Shown: positions 52,006 through 63,919 of the stretch, piece after piece | How the letters are laid out: each line of letters starts with the position of its first letter | How positions within the stretch are numbered: position 1 is the stretch's first letter | Assembly (NCBI GenBank): GCA_947626745.1 | Contig: CANQTF010000012.1 | Span: 1 to 64,000, forward strand | DNA length: 64,000 nucleotides | Reading direction: 5' to 3' | Source: an uncultured Lachnospiraceae bacterium | Lineage (GTDB): Bacteria; Bacillota; Clostridia; Lachnospirales; Lachnospiraceae | Notes under the pieces: generated by a model | The model's database searches: none | Seen by the model: the letters and a program-made list of their open reading frames with translations, nothing else | What the model was told of the DNA's origin: nothing | Position numbers and translations under genes: made by a program

Positions 52006-52566
52006 ATGGCATATGAGGCAATGATCGATATGATGAACGCAATCGGCAGTTTCTATGACAACTACACAGCCGGCAGAATGCCGGAAAGCTATGCGGCCGA
52101 CACCGGACACGCGGGCGCGCAGACGGACGAAACGTCCGCAGAGAAGCCGGAGATCATCCGCAATCCCGGAGAATCCACGAAAAAACAGGCCGGGCGCAAG
52201 TCCTCTCCGGCCGAGTGCGAGACCTGCAAGAACCGCAAATATCAGGACGGTTCCGACGAGAACGTGTCCTTCAAGTCTGCGGCGCACATCGACCCCAACG
52301 CGGCGGCCGCGCGCGTGCGCAGCCACGAGCAGGAACATGTGAACAACGCATACAAGAAAGCGGCGCAGAACAACGGCGAAGTCGTTTCCTGCAGCGTGGC
52401 GATCCACACGGCCGTCTGTCCCGAGTGCGGGCGCACCTATGTGTCTGGCGGCACGACTTCCACCCAGATCAGATACTTCAACGAGGAGAATCCTTATCAG
52501 AAAGACATGAAAGCAGCCGACGCGGCGAGCAAATACCGCGGCATGAATCTGGACACCGGATTTTGA
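52006..52566 (+). CDS. Small putative metalloprotease-like protein (SprA-related)
   Basis: The 186-aa protein has a low-complexity N-terminus, CETCKNRKYQDGSDENVSF and the possible zinc site VRSHEQEHVNNA (HEQEH), then AVCPECGRTYVSGGTT. This arrangement, Cys pairs around an HExxH, is that of the SprA-related/CJM1_0395 putative metalloprotease family. No signal peptide is evident. ATGs at 52006, 52021 and 52030 are possible starts; none has a good ribosome binding site, so the first is given. Confidence 0.72.
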   Translation: MAYEAMIDMMNAIGSFYDNYTAGRMPESYAADTGHAGAQTDETSAEKPEIIRNPGESTKKQAGRKSSPAECETCKNRKYQDGSDENVSFKSAAHIDPNAAAARVRSHEQEHVNNAYKKAAQNNGEVVSCSVAIHTAVCPECGRTYVSGGTTSTQIRYFNEENPYQKDMKAADAASKYRGMNLDTGF

Positions 52567-52570
52567 CCGC

Positions 52571-52601
52571 AAAAAAGTCAGGCTTTCGAGCCTGACTTTT
52601 T
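52571..52601. terminator. Bidirectional terminator
   Basis: AAAAAAGTCAGGCT, loop TTCG, AGCCTGACTTTTT is a perfect hairpin with A- and T-tracts on both sides, between the convergent SprA-like gene (plus) and prfB (minus). Confidence 0.93.
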
Positions 52602-52622
52602 GTATCTCCATACGTCCACACT

Positions 52623-53730
52623 TTAATTGGCGCTGATCCAGCGCAGATAAGCATTGATAAAGGGATCGAGTTCGCCGTCCAGAACGGCGTTCACGTTGCC
52701 CGTCTCTTCCTCCGTCCTGTGATCCTTCACCATCGTGTAGGGCTGCAGCACATAGGAACGTATCTGATTGCCCCAGCCGATCTCTTTGACGTCGCCTCTG
52801 ATGCCGGAGAGCTTCTCGGCATTCTCCTCCTGTTTGAGCATATACAGCTTCGCCTTTAACATCTGCATCGCCTTGTCCTTATTCTGGAACTGGCTCCGCT
52901 CGTTCTGGCATGTCACCACGATGCCCGTCGGGAAATGGGTGATGCGGATCGCCGAAGATGTCTTGTTGATGTGCTGTCCGCCCGCGCCGCTGCTTCGGTA
53001 CGTGTCGATGCGGATGTCCTCATCTTTGATCTCTACATCGAGATCCTCCTCAATGTCCGGCATCACGTCCAGCGAGACGAAAGAGGTCTGCCTCTTCCCC
53101 TGCGCGTTAAAAGGCGAGATGCGCACCAGTCTGTGTACTCCCTTCTCCGATTTCAGATAGCCGTAAGCATTTTCGCCGTTGATCTGAAAAGTCACCGACT
53201 TGATACCCGCCTCGTCGCCGTCCAGATAGTCGATCACATCTACCGTAAAACCTTTGCGTTCCGCCCACCTGGTATACATGCGGTACAGCATACCGCACCA
53301 GTCGCAGCTCTCCGTGCCGCCCGCGCCCGCGTTCAGCTTCAGGATCGCATTGTTCCTGTCGTACTCTCCTGACAGCAGCGTGCTGATACGGATATTCTCA
53401 AAAGTCTCTTTGAACTCTCTGAGTTCCTCCTCGATATCCGGTATGATAGCGGGGTCGTTGTCCTCGTACCCCATCTCGATCAGCGTCATGATATCGTCGT
53501 ACTGCCGGCTGAGGGCGTTCATCGTATCCACCGTGTCTTTCAGGCTTTTTGACTCCCGCATCTTCTGGTTGGACTTCTCCGGATCGTCCCAGAAATCCGG
53601 CGCCTGCATTTCCATCTCCAGTTCTTCGATACGCTTTGACTTATTCGCTAAGTCAAAGTGAATCCCTCACTTCCGCTAATGGCGTTTCGTAAGCCTGTAA
53701 CTCAGACTTCATGTTATCCAGTTCTACCAC
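52623..53730 (-). CDS. prfB: Peptide chain release factor 2, with programmed +1 frameshift
   Basis: The main frame (52623-53654) encodes the RF2 body with the GGQ motif (GAGGQHINKTSSAIRITH) and the SPF-type codon-recognition region (SPFNAQGKRQTSF). The N-terminus lies in another frame: GTG at 53730 behind AAGGTGA reads VVELDNMKSELQAYETPLAE, VRDSL and then TGA (53653-53655). A +1 shift at CTT-TGA-C continues as DLANKSKRIEELE in the main frame. RF2 levels thus control their own synthesis. It lies directly downstream of secA, as in many Firmicutes. Total about 368 aa. Confidence 0.95.
53652..53668 (-). other. prfB: prfB frameshift site
   Basis: On the minus strand: AGGGA (Shine-Dalgarno-like stimulator), five-base spacer, CTTTGAC. 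The in-frame TGA (53653-53655) is read through by +1 slippage on CTT when RF2 is limiting. Confidence 0.93.
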
Positions 53731-53771
53731 TTCACGTCACCTTCTTTCTTACATTTTTATAGAAATATTAT

Positions 53772-56336
53772 TTACCTTCTCCCGCAGCAGTTCTTATACT
53801 TCTTGCCGCTCCCGCAGGGACACGGATCGTTTGGATATACCTTGGCTTCCATGCGCTTTACCGGCCCCTTCTGCACGGTATCGTCCTTGTTCGTGCCGGT
53901 GACCTTAGCCACCTGCTCACGCTCCACCTTCTGCTCGATGCGGACGCGGAAGAGAAGCCTTACCGTCTCCTCCTTGATATTCTGCGTCATCTCGTCGAAC
54001 ATCTCATACCCGCTCAGCTTGTACTCCACAAGCGGATCCTTCTGTCCGTATGCCTGAAGGCCCGCGCCCTGGCGGAGCTGTTCCATATCGTCGATATGAT
54101 CCATCCACTTTCTGTCGATGACTTTTAAGAGGATCACCCGCTCGATCTCACGAATCGCCTCAGGCTCGGGGAATTCCGCTTCCTTGCTCTCGTACAGCTT
54201 GACCGCTTCCTCTTTGAGCTGCTGCTTAAGACTGTTCTTCTTCGGCTTCAGCACGCGCTCAGCCTTGAGCGGCTGCAGCGGGATCGTCGGCAAAAGCAGC
54301 GAATTCAGTTCGTTAAAATCCCAATCCTCGAAATCGGTGTCGTCGCCGATACAGATATCCACACAGTTCTCCGTAATATCGGTGATCATCTTGTAGATAG
54401 CGTCGCGCATGCTCTCGCCGTTTAAGACGCGCCGCCTCTCCTCATAGATGATCTCTCTCTGCTCATTCATGACCTGATCGTATTCAAGCAGACTCTTTCT
54501 GATGCCAAAGTTGTTGTTCTCTATCTTCTTCTGTGCCGACTCGATCGCCTTCGTCAGCGCGCTGTGCTCGATCTCCTGTCCTTCCGGAATGCCGAGCGCA
54601 TTGAACATGGCGATCATCCTGTCCGAGCCGAACAGCCGCATCAGATCGTCCTCCAGAGAGATATAGAACTTGGATTCGCCCGGATCGCCCTGACGGCCGG
54701 AACGGCCGCGGAGCTGATTGTCGATACGTCTGGACTCGTGACGTTCCGTGCCGATGATCATCAGTCCGCCGGCGGCCCGCGCCTCCTCGTCCAGCTTGAT
54801 ATCCGTACCACGGCCCGCCATGTTGGTCGCGATCGTCACTGCCCCGTGGATACCGGCATCCGCCACGATCTCCGCCTCCATCTCATGGAATTTCGCATTC
54901 AGGACCTTGTGCTCGATGCCGTTCTTTTTCAGCAGTCCGCTCAGTTCCTCGGAAGCGTCTATGTTGATCGTGCCGACCAGCACGGGCTGCCCCTTGGCGT
55001 GCGCCGCTTTCACCGCGTCCACAATGGCATGCAGCTTCTCCCGCCTCGTCTTGTACACGGCGTCCTGTCTGTCGATACGCGCGACGGGCAGATTGGTGGG
55101 GATCTCCACCACATCCATGCCGTAGATATCCCGGAATTCTTTTTCCTCCGTCAGGGCCGTACCCGTCATGCCCGCCTTTTTCTCGAATTTATTAAAGAAA
55201 TTCTGGAAGGTGATCGTCGCTAACGTCTTGCTCTCCCGCTTCACCTTCACATGCTCTTTCGCCTCGATCGCCTGATGCAGTCCGTCGGAATAACGGCGGC
55301 CCGGCATGATACGTCCGGTAAACTCATCGACGATCAGCACTTGGTCGTCCTTCACCACATAATCCTGATCGCGGAACATCAGATTGTGCGCGCGCAGCGC
55401 CAGAATGATATTATGCTGGATCTCCAGATTCTCCGGATCCGCCAGATTGTCGATCTGGAAGAACCGTTCTACCTTGGAGACGCCCTGCGCGGTCAGGTTC
55501 ACGACCTTATCCTTCTCGTTGACGATGAAATCGCCCGTCTCCTCGCGCTCCACGCCCATGATAGCGTCCATCTTGGACAGCTCTTCCATATCCTCGCCGC
55601 GGGTAAGCTGCCTCGCCAGAATATCGCACGCCTCATACAGCTTCGTGGATTTGCCGCTCTGTCCCGATATGATGAGCGGCGTGCGCGCCTCATCGATCAG
55701 CACGGAATCCACCTCGTCGATAATGGCATAATGCAGATCCCTGAGCACGAGCTGTTCCTTGTAGATGACCATATTGTCGCGCAGATAATCGAAGCCCAGC
55801 TCGTTGTTCGTCACATAGGTGATATCGCAGTTATAAGCCTCTCTTCTCTCCTCGGATTTCATATCGTTCAGAACGACGCCGACCGTGAGCCCCAGAAACT
55901 CATGCACCTGCCCCATCCACTCCGCGTCACGCTTTGCCAGATAATCGTTGACGGTGACGACATGGACGCCCTTGCCTTCCAGCGCATTCAGATACGCCGG
56001 CAAAAGACAGGTCTGCGTTTTTCCTTCACCGGTCTTCATCTCCGCGATGCGTCCCTGATGCAGGATAATGCCGCCCATCAGCTGCACACGGTAATGCTCT
56101 GTCTTGAGTACCCTTCTCGCCGCCTCCCGGACCGTCGCGTATGCCTCCGGCAAAAGGTCATCCAGTGTTTCTCCTTCCGTCAGCCTTCTCTTATATTCCT
56201 TTGTCTTGTCACGAAGCTGCTCATCCGACATCTCCATCATCGCCGGCCGCAGCTCCTCTATCTTTTTTACCAGTCCCTCGATACGCTTCAGCTCTCTCTC
56301 ACTGTGCGTCCCGAACACCTTCTGCACTAAACCCAT
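53772..56336 (-). CDS. secA: Preprotein translocase ATPase SecA
   Basis: The 854-aa protein has Walker [15 protein letters not shown]-type [17 protein letters not shown], the preprotein-crosslinking domain, and [12 protein letters not shown] and [10 protein letters not shown] of motor domain 2. The C-terminus has the zinc-binding SEC-C motif [17 protein letters not shown]. It drives protein export across the membrane with SecYEG. Confidence 0.98.
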   Translation of the reverse strand: MGLVQKVFGTHSERELKRIEGLVKKIEELRPAMMEMSDEQLRDKTKEYKRRLTEGETLDDLLPEAYATVREAARRVLKTEHYRVQLMGGIILHQGRIAEMKTGEGKTQTCLLPAYLNALEGKGVHVVTVNDYLAKRDAEWMGQVHEFLGLTVGVVLNDMKSEERREAYNCDITYVTNNELGFDYLRDNMVIYKEQLVLRDLHYAIIDEVDSVLIDEARTPLIISGQSGKSTKLYEACDILARQLTRGEDMEELSKMDAIMGVEREETGDFIVNEKDKVVNLTAQGVSKVERFFQIDNLADPENLEIQHNIILALRAHNLMFRDQDYVVKDDQVLIVDEFTGRIMPGRRYSDGLHQAIEAKEHVKVKRESKTLATITFQNFFNKFEKKAGMTGTALTEEKEFRDIYGMDVVEIPTNLPVARIDRQDAVYKTRREKLHAIVDAVKAAHAKGQPVLVGTINIDASEELSGLLKKNGIEHKVLNAKFHEMEAEIVADAGIHGAVTIATNMAGRGTDIKLDEEARAAGGLMIIGTERHESRRIDNQLRGRSGRQGDPGESKFYISLEDDLMRLFGSDRMIAMFNALGIPEGQEIEHSALTKAIESAQKKIENNNFGIRKSLLEYDQVMNEQREIIYEERRRVLNGESMRDAIYKMITDITENCVDICIGDDTDFEDWDFNELNSLLLPTIPLQPLKAERVLKPKKNSLKQQLKEEAVKLYESKEAEFPEPEAIREIERVILLKVIDRKWMDHIDDMEQLRQGAGLQAYGQKDPLVEYKLSGYEMFDEMTQNIKEETVRLLFRVRIEQKVEREQVAKVTGTNKDDTVQKGPVKRMEAKVYPNDPCPCGSGKKYKNCCGRR

Positions 56337-56432
56337 GTTCTGCTCCTATTCCGTGCATCGATCCGTATATGCACTGCGCCGTGATCCTACAGGAACAGGT
56401 TATCCTTCTGTCTGTTCCCGTCAAAGCACTAG

Positions 56433-56461
56433 ATTATATTCTAACAGATTCATTCCATAAA
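56433..56461 (-). promoter_or_regulatory. Probable secA promoter
   Basis: On the minus strand -10 TATAAT (56433-56438) with a weak -35 TTTATG (56456-56461) at 17 bases, about 97 bases before secA. Confidence 0.4.
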
Positions 56462-56505
56462 TTCAACCGTTCTGAATTTCCGGCCGAAACAGGGCGAATA
56501 CCGGC

Positions 56506-56534
56506 TTGCACAGCCGCATCTGTTATTGTATAAT
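56506..56534 (+). promoter_or_regulatory. Promoter of GT-C gene
   Basis: TTGCAC (56506-56511), 17-base spacer, TATAAT (56529-56534), near consensus, 67 bases before the ATG at 56602. Confidence 0.8.
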
Positions 56535-56601
56535 CTTAGAGTGTTACCGCCGTTTCCCCGATATGCAGTATATGCCGCCCTGCGGCAAAGGAGTATCGCC
56601 A

Positions 56602-58203
56602 ATGAACCGCAAGAAGAAAAACTGCCTGTTCGCCATAGAAATACTGGCCGCAGCGCTTCTGATCATTTCTGTGAACATCGTCGCCGGCAAGGTCAACTAC
56701 GGCCTGGAGGGAGATGAAGTATTCTCCTATATTTCGTCCACCTCGATGGGCGGCTTCAAAGGCATCTGCTATCTGAACGATCAACAATGGTATGATGCGG
56801 ACTATTTCCGCAGCGCCGTGACCGCCACAGGGAACGAACGCTTCAATGTGAAGATGGTGGTCGAAAATCAGGTGATGGACACCCACCCGCCTTTGTTCTA
56901 TCTTTTTTTGAATCTGATATGTTCCGTTTTTGACGGCCGGTTCTCCAAGTGGTTCGGCATCGGCCTAAACATATTTTTCATGCTCTTTGCAGCGCTCGGC
57001 TTCTATCTGCTGCTGCAGTATTTTGTGAAAGACCGGCAGATGTCGCTGATACTGAGTACGGTCTTCTGCTGCTCTTCTCTGTCTGTCGGCATGGTCCTGT
57101 TTATCCGTATGTATGTACTGCTGATGGCTCTTGCACTCTTTCAGACATGGTATCACCTGATCATCTATGACAAAATGATGTCCGCAGACAAAGCTTCCCC
57201 GAAGGAAACCGTCAAACGATACGCAGTCCTGATCCTCCTCACCTTGGCCGGCGGGCTGACGCACTACTATTTCCTTGTATTTCAAGCGCTGATATCCGGA
57301 ATGCTTGTCATGGCTCTTATCATGCACAGGAAATATAAGAGCATACTGCACTACGGTGCTGCCATGATCGGCAGCGCCGTCATCTACATCTGCCTGTATC
57401 CCGCGTCCATCAACCATATTTTCTTCAAATACAACGGCCGGGATGCCGTGCATAAATTTCTGAAAGAGAGCAGCCTGATCGGAGATGCCGTCTCCATGAT
57501 GTCCGGCCTCAACGAAAAACTGTTTAAAGGCTGTCTGCCCTATATCGTGTGTACCCTGCTGTTGGCAACGGTCGCAGTGATCGCGGCGGCTCATGTCAGA
57601 CCCATGACGGTATTGAAGGATCCGCTTCTTCTGGCGGCGCCCGCACTGATCTATATTTACGGAATCTCCAAGGCCTCCCCCTATATCACCGTGCGCTACA
57701 TCGCGCCGGCGGCGCCTCTCCTATACGCCGCCATCATCGTGTGGGGCAAACGCCTGATCGACCCCCCCCCAGTCATATCCGTACCGCATCTTACCAGAGC
57801 GGCAAAGGCATTGCTGTGCCTCTGCCTGTTCTTTACCACCTTCTACTTTTTTGAGAAGCCCGTCAAAGACGATTATTTTGCAAACAGACAGGCCGTCGTT
57901 GATGCGCTGTCCGAAGAGGCGGACTACTGCGTCTTTGTGGGCGACGGGGTAAACTATTGGCGCATGTGGGAGGATTACGTCAATTATCCGGCGTTTCAGG
58001 GATTGTTTTTTATCAACGGCAAAGAGCAGCTCCCCATCAGCGACCAAAAGCTGCTCAGTCAGGAGAATGTGGTCATCTATATCGACCAGACCCTGAACAG
58101 CGAAGATATCTTAGACTATCTGCGCCAATATCTGCCGTTTCGTGCATACGATGTGCAGTATGAGACGAACTACACAAAGATCATCATGGCCGGCATGGGA
58201 TAA
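56602..58203 (+). CDS. Polytopic glycosyltransferase (GT-C, GT39/GT83-like)
   Basis: The 533-aa membrane protein starts at 56602 (AAGGAG). It has about ten TM segments and LEGDEVFSY (Asp38-Glu39) in the first outer loop, then HPPLFYLFLN, the two motifs of polyprenyl-phosphate-dependent GT-C enzymes. A C9 tract codes for Pro388-Pro390 in a cytoplasmic loop (RLIDPPPVISV). The C-terminal 100 residues form a soluble outer domain. It is a single gene with its own promoter, not linked to the cluster at 17.8-38 kb. The acceptor is unknown. Confidence 0.85.
   Translation: MNRKKKNCLFAIEILAAALLIISVNIVAGKVNYGLEGDEVFSYISSTSMGGFKGICYLNDQQWYDADYFRSAVTATGNERFNVKMVVENQVMDTHPPLFYLFLNLICSVFDGRFSKWFGIGLNIFFMLFAALGFYLLLQYFVKDRQMSLILSTVFCCSSLSVGMVLFIRMYVLLMALALFQTWYHLIIYDKMMSADKASPKETVKRYAVLILLTLAGGLTHYYFLVFQALISGMLVMALIMHRKYKSILHYGAAMIGSAVIYICLYPASINHIFFKYNGRDAVHKFLKESSLIGDAVSMMSGLNEKLFKGCLPYIVCTLLLATVAVIAAAHVRPMTVLKDPLLLAAPALIYIYGISKASPYITVRYIAPAAPLLYAAIIVWGKRLIDPPPVISVPHLTRAAKALLCLCLFFTTFYFFEKPVKDDYFANRQAVVDALSEEADYCVFVGDGVNYWRMWEDYVNYPAFQGLFFINGKEQLPISDQKLLSQENVVIYIDQTLNSEDILDYLRQYLPFRAYDVQYETNYTKIIMAGMG
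57762..57770 (+). repeat. C9 homopolymer inside GT-C gene
   Basis: Nine C coding Pro-Pro-Pro (388-390). The frame is intact at nine. A one-base change would remove the last 140 or so residues. Confidence 0.9.
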
Positions 58204-58218
58204 CGCCATATTCCGAAT

Positions 58219-58247
58219 TTGCTTTTTGCGCGCGGAAGTGTTACCAT
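58219..58247 (+). promoter_or_regulatory. Probable ptb-buk promoter
   Basis: TTGCTT (58219-58224), 17-base spacer, TACCAT (58242-58247), 60 bases before ptb. Confidence 0.5.
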
Positions 58248-58306
58248 TTGAAAAGAAAAATAAAATGTGAAGTGTCGTGATATCGCACTTTGGAATGGAG
58301 GACAAA

Positions 58307-59227
58307 ATGAGCAAGAGTTTTGATGACCTGTTATCGAAGGTGTCCGAGTGCAGCGTCAAGAAAGTGGCCGTTGCGGTCGCGCAGGACAGCGCCGTGCTGG
58401 AAGCGGTCGCGGCAGCGAAGAAACGCGGCATCGCCGAGGCGATCCTTGTGGGTGACGCGGACAAGATCAGGGAAGTCGCCGCATCGGACAATGTCGATAT
58501 AAGCGGTTTTGAGATCATCGACGAAAAAGATAACTACACGGCCGCCCTCAAAGCGGTCGAACTGGTACATACAGGCAAGGCCGACATGTACATGAAGGGG
58601 CTGATCGACACCAAGTCTTTCTTAAAAAGCGTACTGGACAAGGAAGTGGGGCTTCGGACCGGCAAGACTTTATCCCACGTGTGCGTGTTCGAGGTCAAGG
58701 GCATCGACCATCTGCTGTTCTTATCCGACGTCGCGTTCATGACCTATCCCACGCTGGAGGATAAAGTACACATCATCGAGAATACGGTGGAGGTCTGCCA
58801 CGCATGCGGCATTCCCAACCCCAAAGTAGCGCCTCTTGCGGCCGTCGAGGTAGTCAATCCCAAGATGCCCGTCACCGTGGAGGCGGACGAACTGACCAAG
58901 CTGTGCAGCGAAGGCAAGATCACCGGCTGCATCGTGGACGGCCCTCTCTCTCTGGATCTCGCCATCGATCCGGAGGCAGCCAAGCATAAAGGCGCGGAAG
59001 GCAGAAAGATCGTCGGCGATGCGGACGTGCTCCTCTTCCCCGATATCCACGCCGGCAATCTGGTATACAAATGTCTCGTACACACGGCCGAGGTCAAGAA
59101 CGGCAATATCCTGACCGGCACCAAGGCGCCCGTCATTCTGACTTCCCGCTCCGACGACTTCGAGACGAAAGTAAATTCCATCGCCCTCGGCGCTGTCGTT
59201 GCCGAAGCGATGTCCAAGATGAACTAA
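58307..59227 (+). CDS. ptb: Phosphate butyryltransferase
   Basis: The 306-aa enzyme (start 58307 behind GGAGG) belongs to the PTA/PTB family: [42 protein letters not shown] and the C-terminal [15 protein letters not shown]. It converts butyryl-CoA and phosphate to butyryl phosphate. Followed after 23 bases by buk, which makes butyrate and ATP. Absence of bcd/crt genes here only means they are elsewhere. Confidence 0.93.
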   Translation: MSKSFDDLLSKVSECSVKKVAVAVAQDSAVLEAVAAAKKRGIAEAILVGDADKIREVAASDNVDISGFEIIDEKDNYTAALKAVELVHTGKADMYMKGLIDTKSFLKSVLDKEVGLRTGKTLSHVCVFEVKGIDHLLFLSDVAFMTYPTLEDKVHIIENTVEVCHACGIPNPKVAPLAAVEVVNPKMPVTVEADELTKLCSEGKITGCIVDGPLSLDLAIDPEAAKHKGAEGRKIVGDADVLLFPDIHAGNLVYKCLVHTAEVKNGNILTGTKAPVILTSRSDDFETKVNSIALGAVVAEAMSKMN

Positions 59228-59250
59228 ATACAAAAACAGGGGGTATTATT

Positions 59251-60318
59251 ATGGCAGTCAAAAGTTTGATCATCAATCCCGGTTCTACCTCTACGAAGAT
59301 AGGCGTATTTGAGGACGAAACTCTCTTGTTTGAGGAGACTTTGCGCCACTCCACCGAGGAGATCGGAAAATATGCGTCCATCGTGGACCAGAAGGATTTC
59401 CGCAAGGACATCATCGTAAATCTGTTAAAAGAAAAAAATTTCGACATCAAGACCCTCAACATGGTCGTCGGCCGCGGCGGTATGTTGAAACCCATTCCCG
59501 GCGGCACTTATGAGGTGAGCGACGATCTGCTGAACGACCTCAAGATCGGCAGACAGGGACAGCACGCATCTAACTTGGGCGGTATCCTCGCGAGAGAGAT
59601 CGCGGATTCTATCGGCGTTCCCTCCTACATCGTGGACCCTGTCGTAGTGGACGAGTTAGAACCCGTTTCCCGCTATTCAGGCGTGCCCGAGCTTCCTCGG
59701 ACGAGCGTGTTCCACGCTTTGAATCAGAAGGCGGTGGCGAAACGCTACGCAAAGGAGAACGGCAAAGATTACAACGCACTGAACCTGATCGTGGTACACA
59801 TGGGCGGCGGCGTCTCCGTCGGCGCGCACAGAAAAGGCAAGGTCGTGGACGTGTTCAACGCCCTCGACGGAGACGGCGCTTTCTCCCCGGAGAGAGCCGG
59901 CGCGGTTCCCAGCGGCGCGCTCATCAGACTGTGCTTCTCCGGGCAGTATACCGAGAAGGAGGTCTACAAGAAAGTGGTCGGCGGCGGCGGCTTCAACGCA
60001 TACTGCGGCACCAACGATATGCGCGATGTGGACAAAATGGCTGACAGCGGCGATGCGAAAGCCAAGGAAGTGCGCGATGCGTTTATCCGTCAGGTAGCCA
60101 AAGACATCGGCTCTATGGCGTGCGTTCTGGAAGGCAAAGTAGACCAGATCATTGTGACCGGCGGTATCGCCTATGACAAATACGTGGTGGAGGGCCTGAA
60201 AACACAGGCCGGCTGGATCGCTCCCATGACCGTATATCCCGGCGAGGACGAACTGCTCGCTCTGGTGCAGGGCGGTCTGCGCGTATTAAACGGCGAAGAA
60301 AAAGCGATGATATACTAA
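59251..60318 (+). CDS. buk: Butyrate kinase
   Basis: The 355-aa ASKHA kinase starts at 59251 (AGGGGG upstream). It has [57 protein letters not shown] and [11 protein letters not shown]. It phosphorylates ADP with butyryl phosphate, completing the Ptb-Buk route. In-frame ATG at 59071 is inside ptb and is not used. Confidence 0.95.
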   Translation: MAVKSLIINPGSTSTKIGVFEDETLLFEETLRHSTEEIGKYASIVDQKDFRKDIIVNLLKEKNFDIKTLNMVVGRGGMLKPIPGGTYEVSDDLLNDLKIGRQGQHASNLGGILAREIADSIGVPSYIVDPVVVDELEPVSRYSGVPELPRTSVFHALNQKAVAKRYAKENGKDYNALNLIVVHMGGGVSVGAHRKGKVVDVFNALDGDGAFSPERAGAVPSGALIRLCFSGQYTEKEVYKKVVGGGGFNAYCGTNDMRDVDKMADSGDAKAKEVRDAFIRQVAKDIGSMACVLEGKVDQIIVTGGIAYDKYVVEGLKTQAGWIAPMTVYPGEDELLALVQGGLRVLNGEEKAMIY

Positions 60319-60336
60319 TAGAACAACGTGTATGCA

Positions 60337-60364
60337 AAAGCGGGGCGGATCACCGCCCCGCTTT
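60337..60364. terminator. Terminator after buk
   Basis: AAAGCGGGGCGG, loop ATCA, CCGCCCCGCTTT is a perfect hairpin 18 bases after buk, between convergent genes. Confidence 0.9.
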
Positions 60365-60403
60365 ATTGCGCTATGGAAAGACTCACGAAAGGATAACTTC
60401 GCA

Positions 60404-61591
60404 TCAATGATGAAACAGGCGGATCCCGGTGAAGCACATCGTCATACCGTACTTGTTGCACGTCTCGATCACATTGTCGTCGCGCACCGAACCGCCCGGC
60501 TGCGCCACATACTTAACGCCGCTTCTGTGCGCACGCTCGATGTTGTCCCCAAAGGGGAAGAACGCGTCAGAGCCCAGCGCCACATCCTTCAGCCGATCCA
60601 GCCAATCCCGCTTTTCCTGCGCCGTGAACACCTCGGGCTTCACTTTAAAGATCTTCTGCCATGCACCCTCGGCAAGCACGTCCATATGATCCTCACCGAT
60701 ATACAGGTCTATGGCATTGTCCCTGTCCGCGCGCCCGATGCCGTCCGCAAACTGCAGACCGAGCACCTTGGGCGACTGGCGTAAGAACCAGTTATCCGCC
60801 TTGGAGCCAGCCAGTCTGGTGCAGTGAATGCGCGACTGCTGCCCCGCGCCGATACCAATCGCCTGACCGCCCTTCACATAGCAGACGGAATTGGACTGCG
60901 TGTATTTTAAGGTGATCATGGCGATCGCCAGATCGATCTTTGCCTGTTCGGGCAGATCTTTGCACTCTGTCACAATATGATCGAAAAAGGCGTCGTCGAT
61001 CTTCAACTCATTTCGGCCCTGCTCGAAGCTGACGCCGTACACCTGCTTGACCTCGATCGGCGCCGGCGTATAGCTCTCGTCGATCTCGATCACGTTGTAT
61101 GCGCCCTTTTTCTTTGCCTTCAGTATCTCCAGCGCCTCCGGCTCATATCCCGGCGCGATCACGCCGTCCGACACCTCCCGCTTGATGATCCTTGCGGTGG
61201 CCGCATCACAGACATCGGACAGCGAGATAAAATCTCCGAACGAACTCATTCTGTCCGCGCCTCTCGCTCTCGCGTAGGCATTGGCAAGCGGCGTAAACTC
61301 CATATCCAGATCGTCTACCCAGTAGATCTTTTTCTCCACATCGGACAGGGGCAGTCCGACCGCTGCTCCCGCGGGAGAGACATGCTTGAAAGACGTCGCC
61401 GCCGGCAGTCCGGTGGCTTTCTTCAGTTCCTTCACAAGCTGCCAGCCGTTAAAAGCGTCCAGAAAATTGATATACCCCGGTCTGCCGTTCAACACCCTGA
61501 TCGGCAGGTCGCCGCCGTCCGCCATATAGATGCGCGACGGCTTCTGATTCGGGTTACAGCCGTATTTCAATTCCAGTTCGTTCATGATCAT
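60404..61591 (-). CDS. purH: AICAR formyltransferase, stand-alone
   Basis: The 395-aa enzyme starts MNELELKYGCNPNQKPSRIY (ATG at 61585 or 61591) and has ATSFKHVSPAGAAVG, the SNSVCYVKGGQAIGIGAGQQSR motif and the C-terminal GDNIERA and YVAQPGGSVRDD. It equals the formyltransferase half of bifunctional PurH, without the IMP cyclohydrolase half. The gene upstream supplies that activity as a different protein. Together they make IMP, which guaB then uses. Confidence 0.93.
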   Translation of the reverse strand: MIMNELELKYGCNPNQKPSRIYMADGGDLPIRVLNGRPGYINFLDAFNGWQLVKELKKATGLPAATSFKHVSPAGAAVGLPLSDVEKKIYWVDDLDMEFTPLANAYARARGADRMSSFGDFISLSDVCDAATARIIKREVSDGVIAPGYEPEALEILKAKKKGAYNVIEIDESYTPAPIEVKQVYGVSFEQGRNELKIDDAFFDHIVTECKDLPEQAKIDLAIAMITLKYTQSNSVCYVKGGQAIGIGAGQQSRIHCTRLAGSKADNWFLRQSPKVLGLQFADGIGRADRDNAIDLYIGEDHMDVLAEGAWQKIFKVKPEVFTAQEKRDWLDRLKDVALGSDAFFPFGDNIERAHRSGVKYVAQPGGSVRDDNVIETCNKYGMTMCFTGIRLFHH

Positions 61592-61601
61592 CCTCCGTCC
61601 A

Positions 61602-62315
61602 TTACTGATTCTTGTTCACGATCCGCGTCTCATACTTTCCGCTTGCGATCTCGATATAGCGCACGAACAGCGACACTTTATTTTCCTCATTGAGGTTCTC
61701 CCACACCGTCCTGGTGAATGCGTCGATGTCATCGTCCATCCCTATCGGCACCGGTTCGCCTTCAAAGCTGGGAAGCGGATCGCCGTCGCCGATGTATGTA
61801 TGGATAAAATGTCCTTCTCCCGGCAGCGGATTTTCATAGGCGAAGGTGAAGCGGCGGCAGGAAGCCGGATCGCCGTTGTCACTCTTCAGGATAGACATCG
61901 CATAGTTGTAACCGCCGTTTTCCACATGCATGATGCCGGATATGCGGGGCGTATAGTTGGGCGCGTCGGGCTCAAATGTCCTCGTCCTGAGCGCCTGTTC
62001 GAAAGTCTGCTGCCTGTCCATCAGCTCGTAGATAGTATCCGTCTGATCGCCGTTTGTCACAATGGTCTTGTTCCCGAGAACTCTGACAGGCGCATAGATC
62101 ACAAGGCTGGGATCTTCCAGCTTGGCCGGATCAAAGGCCTGGGTCCGTATTCCCGCGCCGTCCTCCACAAAGATGCGGTTGCGGCTGTTCGTACTCCTGC
62201 CCATGATAAAATATGCCGCAACAGCGTATTTCCCGTTCGGCGATCTGCCGATCACGATCCCGCGGCCGGGATAGCTGTTGCCCGCCAGCTCCTTTGCCAA
62301 AACTCTTTTTTTCAT
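61602..62315 (-). CDS. purO: IMP cyclohydrolase (PurO-like)
   Basis: The 237-aa protein (AGNSYPGRGIVIG, MGRSTNSRNRIF, PVRVLGNKTIVTNGDQTDTIY, TPRISGIM) belongs to the IMP cyclohydrolase family first known from archaea (PurO, PF07826) and also found in Lachnospiraceae. It closes the last ring of IMP from FAICAR. Adjacent to the lone AICAR formyltransferase (10-base gap), replacing the missing half of PurH. Confidence 0.9.
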   Translation of the reverse strand: MKKRVLAKELAGNSYPGRGIVIGRSPNGKYAVAAYFIMGRSTNSRNRIFVEDGAGIRTQAFDPAKLEDPSLVIYAPVRVLGNKTIVTNGDQTDTIYELMDRQQTFEQALRTRTFEPDAPNYTPRISGIMHVENGGYNYAMSILKSDNGDPASCRRFTFAYENPLPGEGHFIHTYIGDGDPLPSFEGEPVPIGMDDDIDAFTRTVWENLNEENKVSLFVRYIEIASGKYETRIVNKNQ

Positions 62316-62365
62316 ATCTTCTTCCTCCCATTTGAAGGGTTTAACTGCCCTAAACCCGCCATTTT

Positions 62366-63871
<1,506 letters not shown>

Positions 63872-63877
63872 TTATGT

Positions 63878-63916
63878 AAAGAATACTGCCAGTCCTCCAA
63901 CTGACAGTATTTCTTT
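63878..63916. terminator. Terminator between partial gene and guaB
   Basis: AAAGAATACTGCCAGT and ACTGACAGTATTTCTTT form a long stem with two mismatches, directly after the stop codon of the gene to the right. Confidence 0.7.
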
Positions 63917-63919
63917 GCA

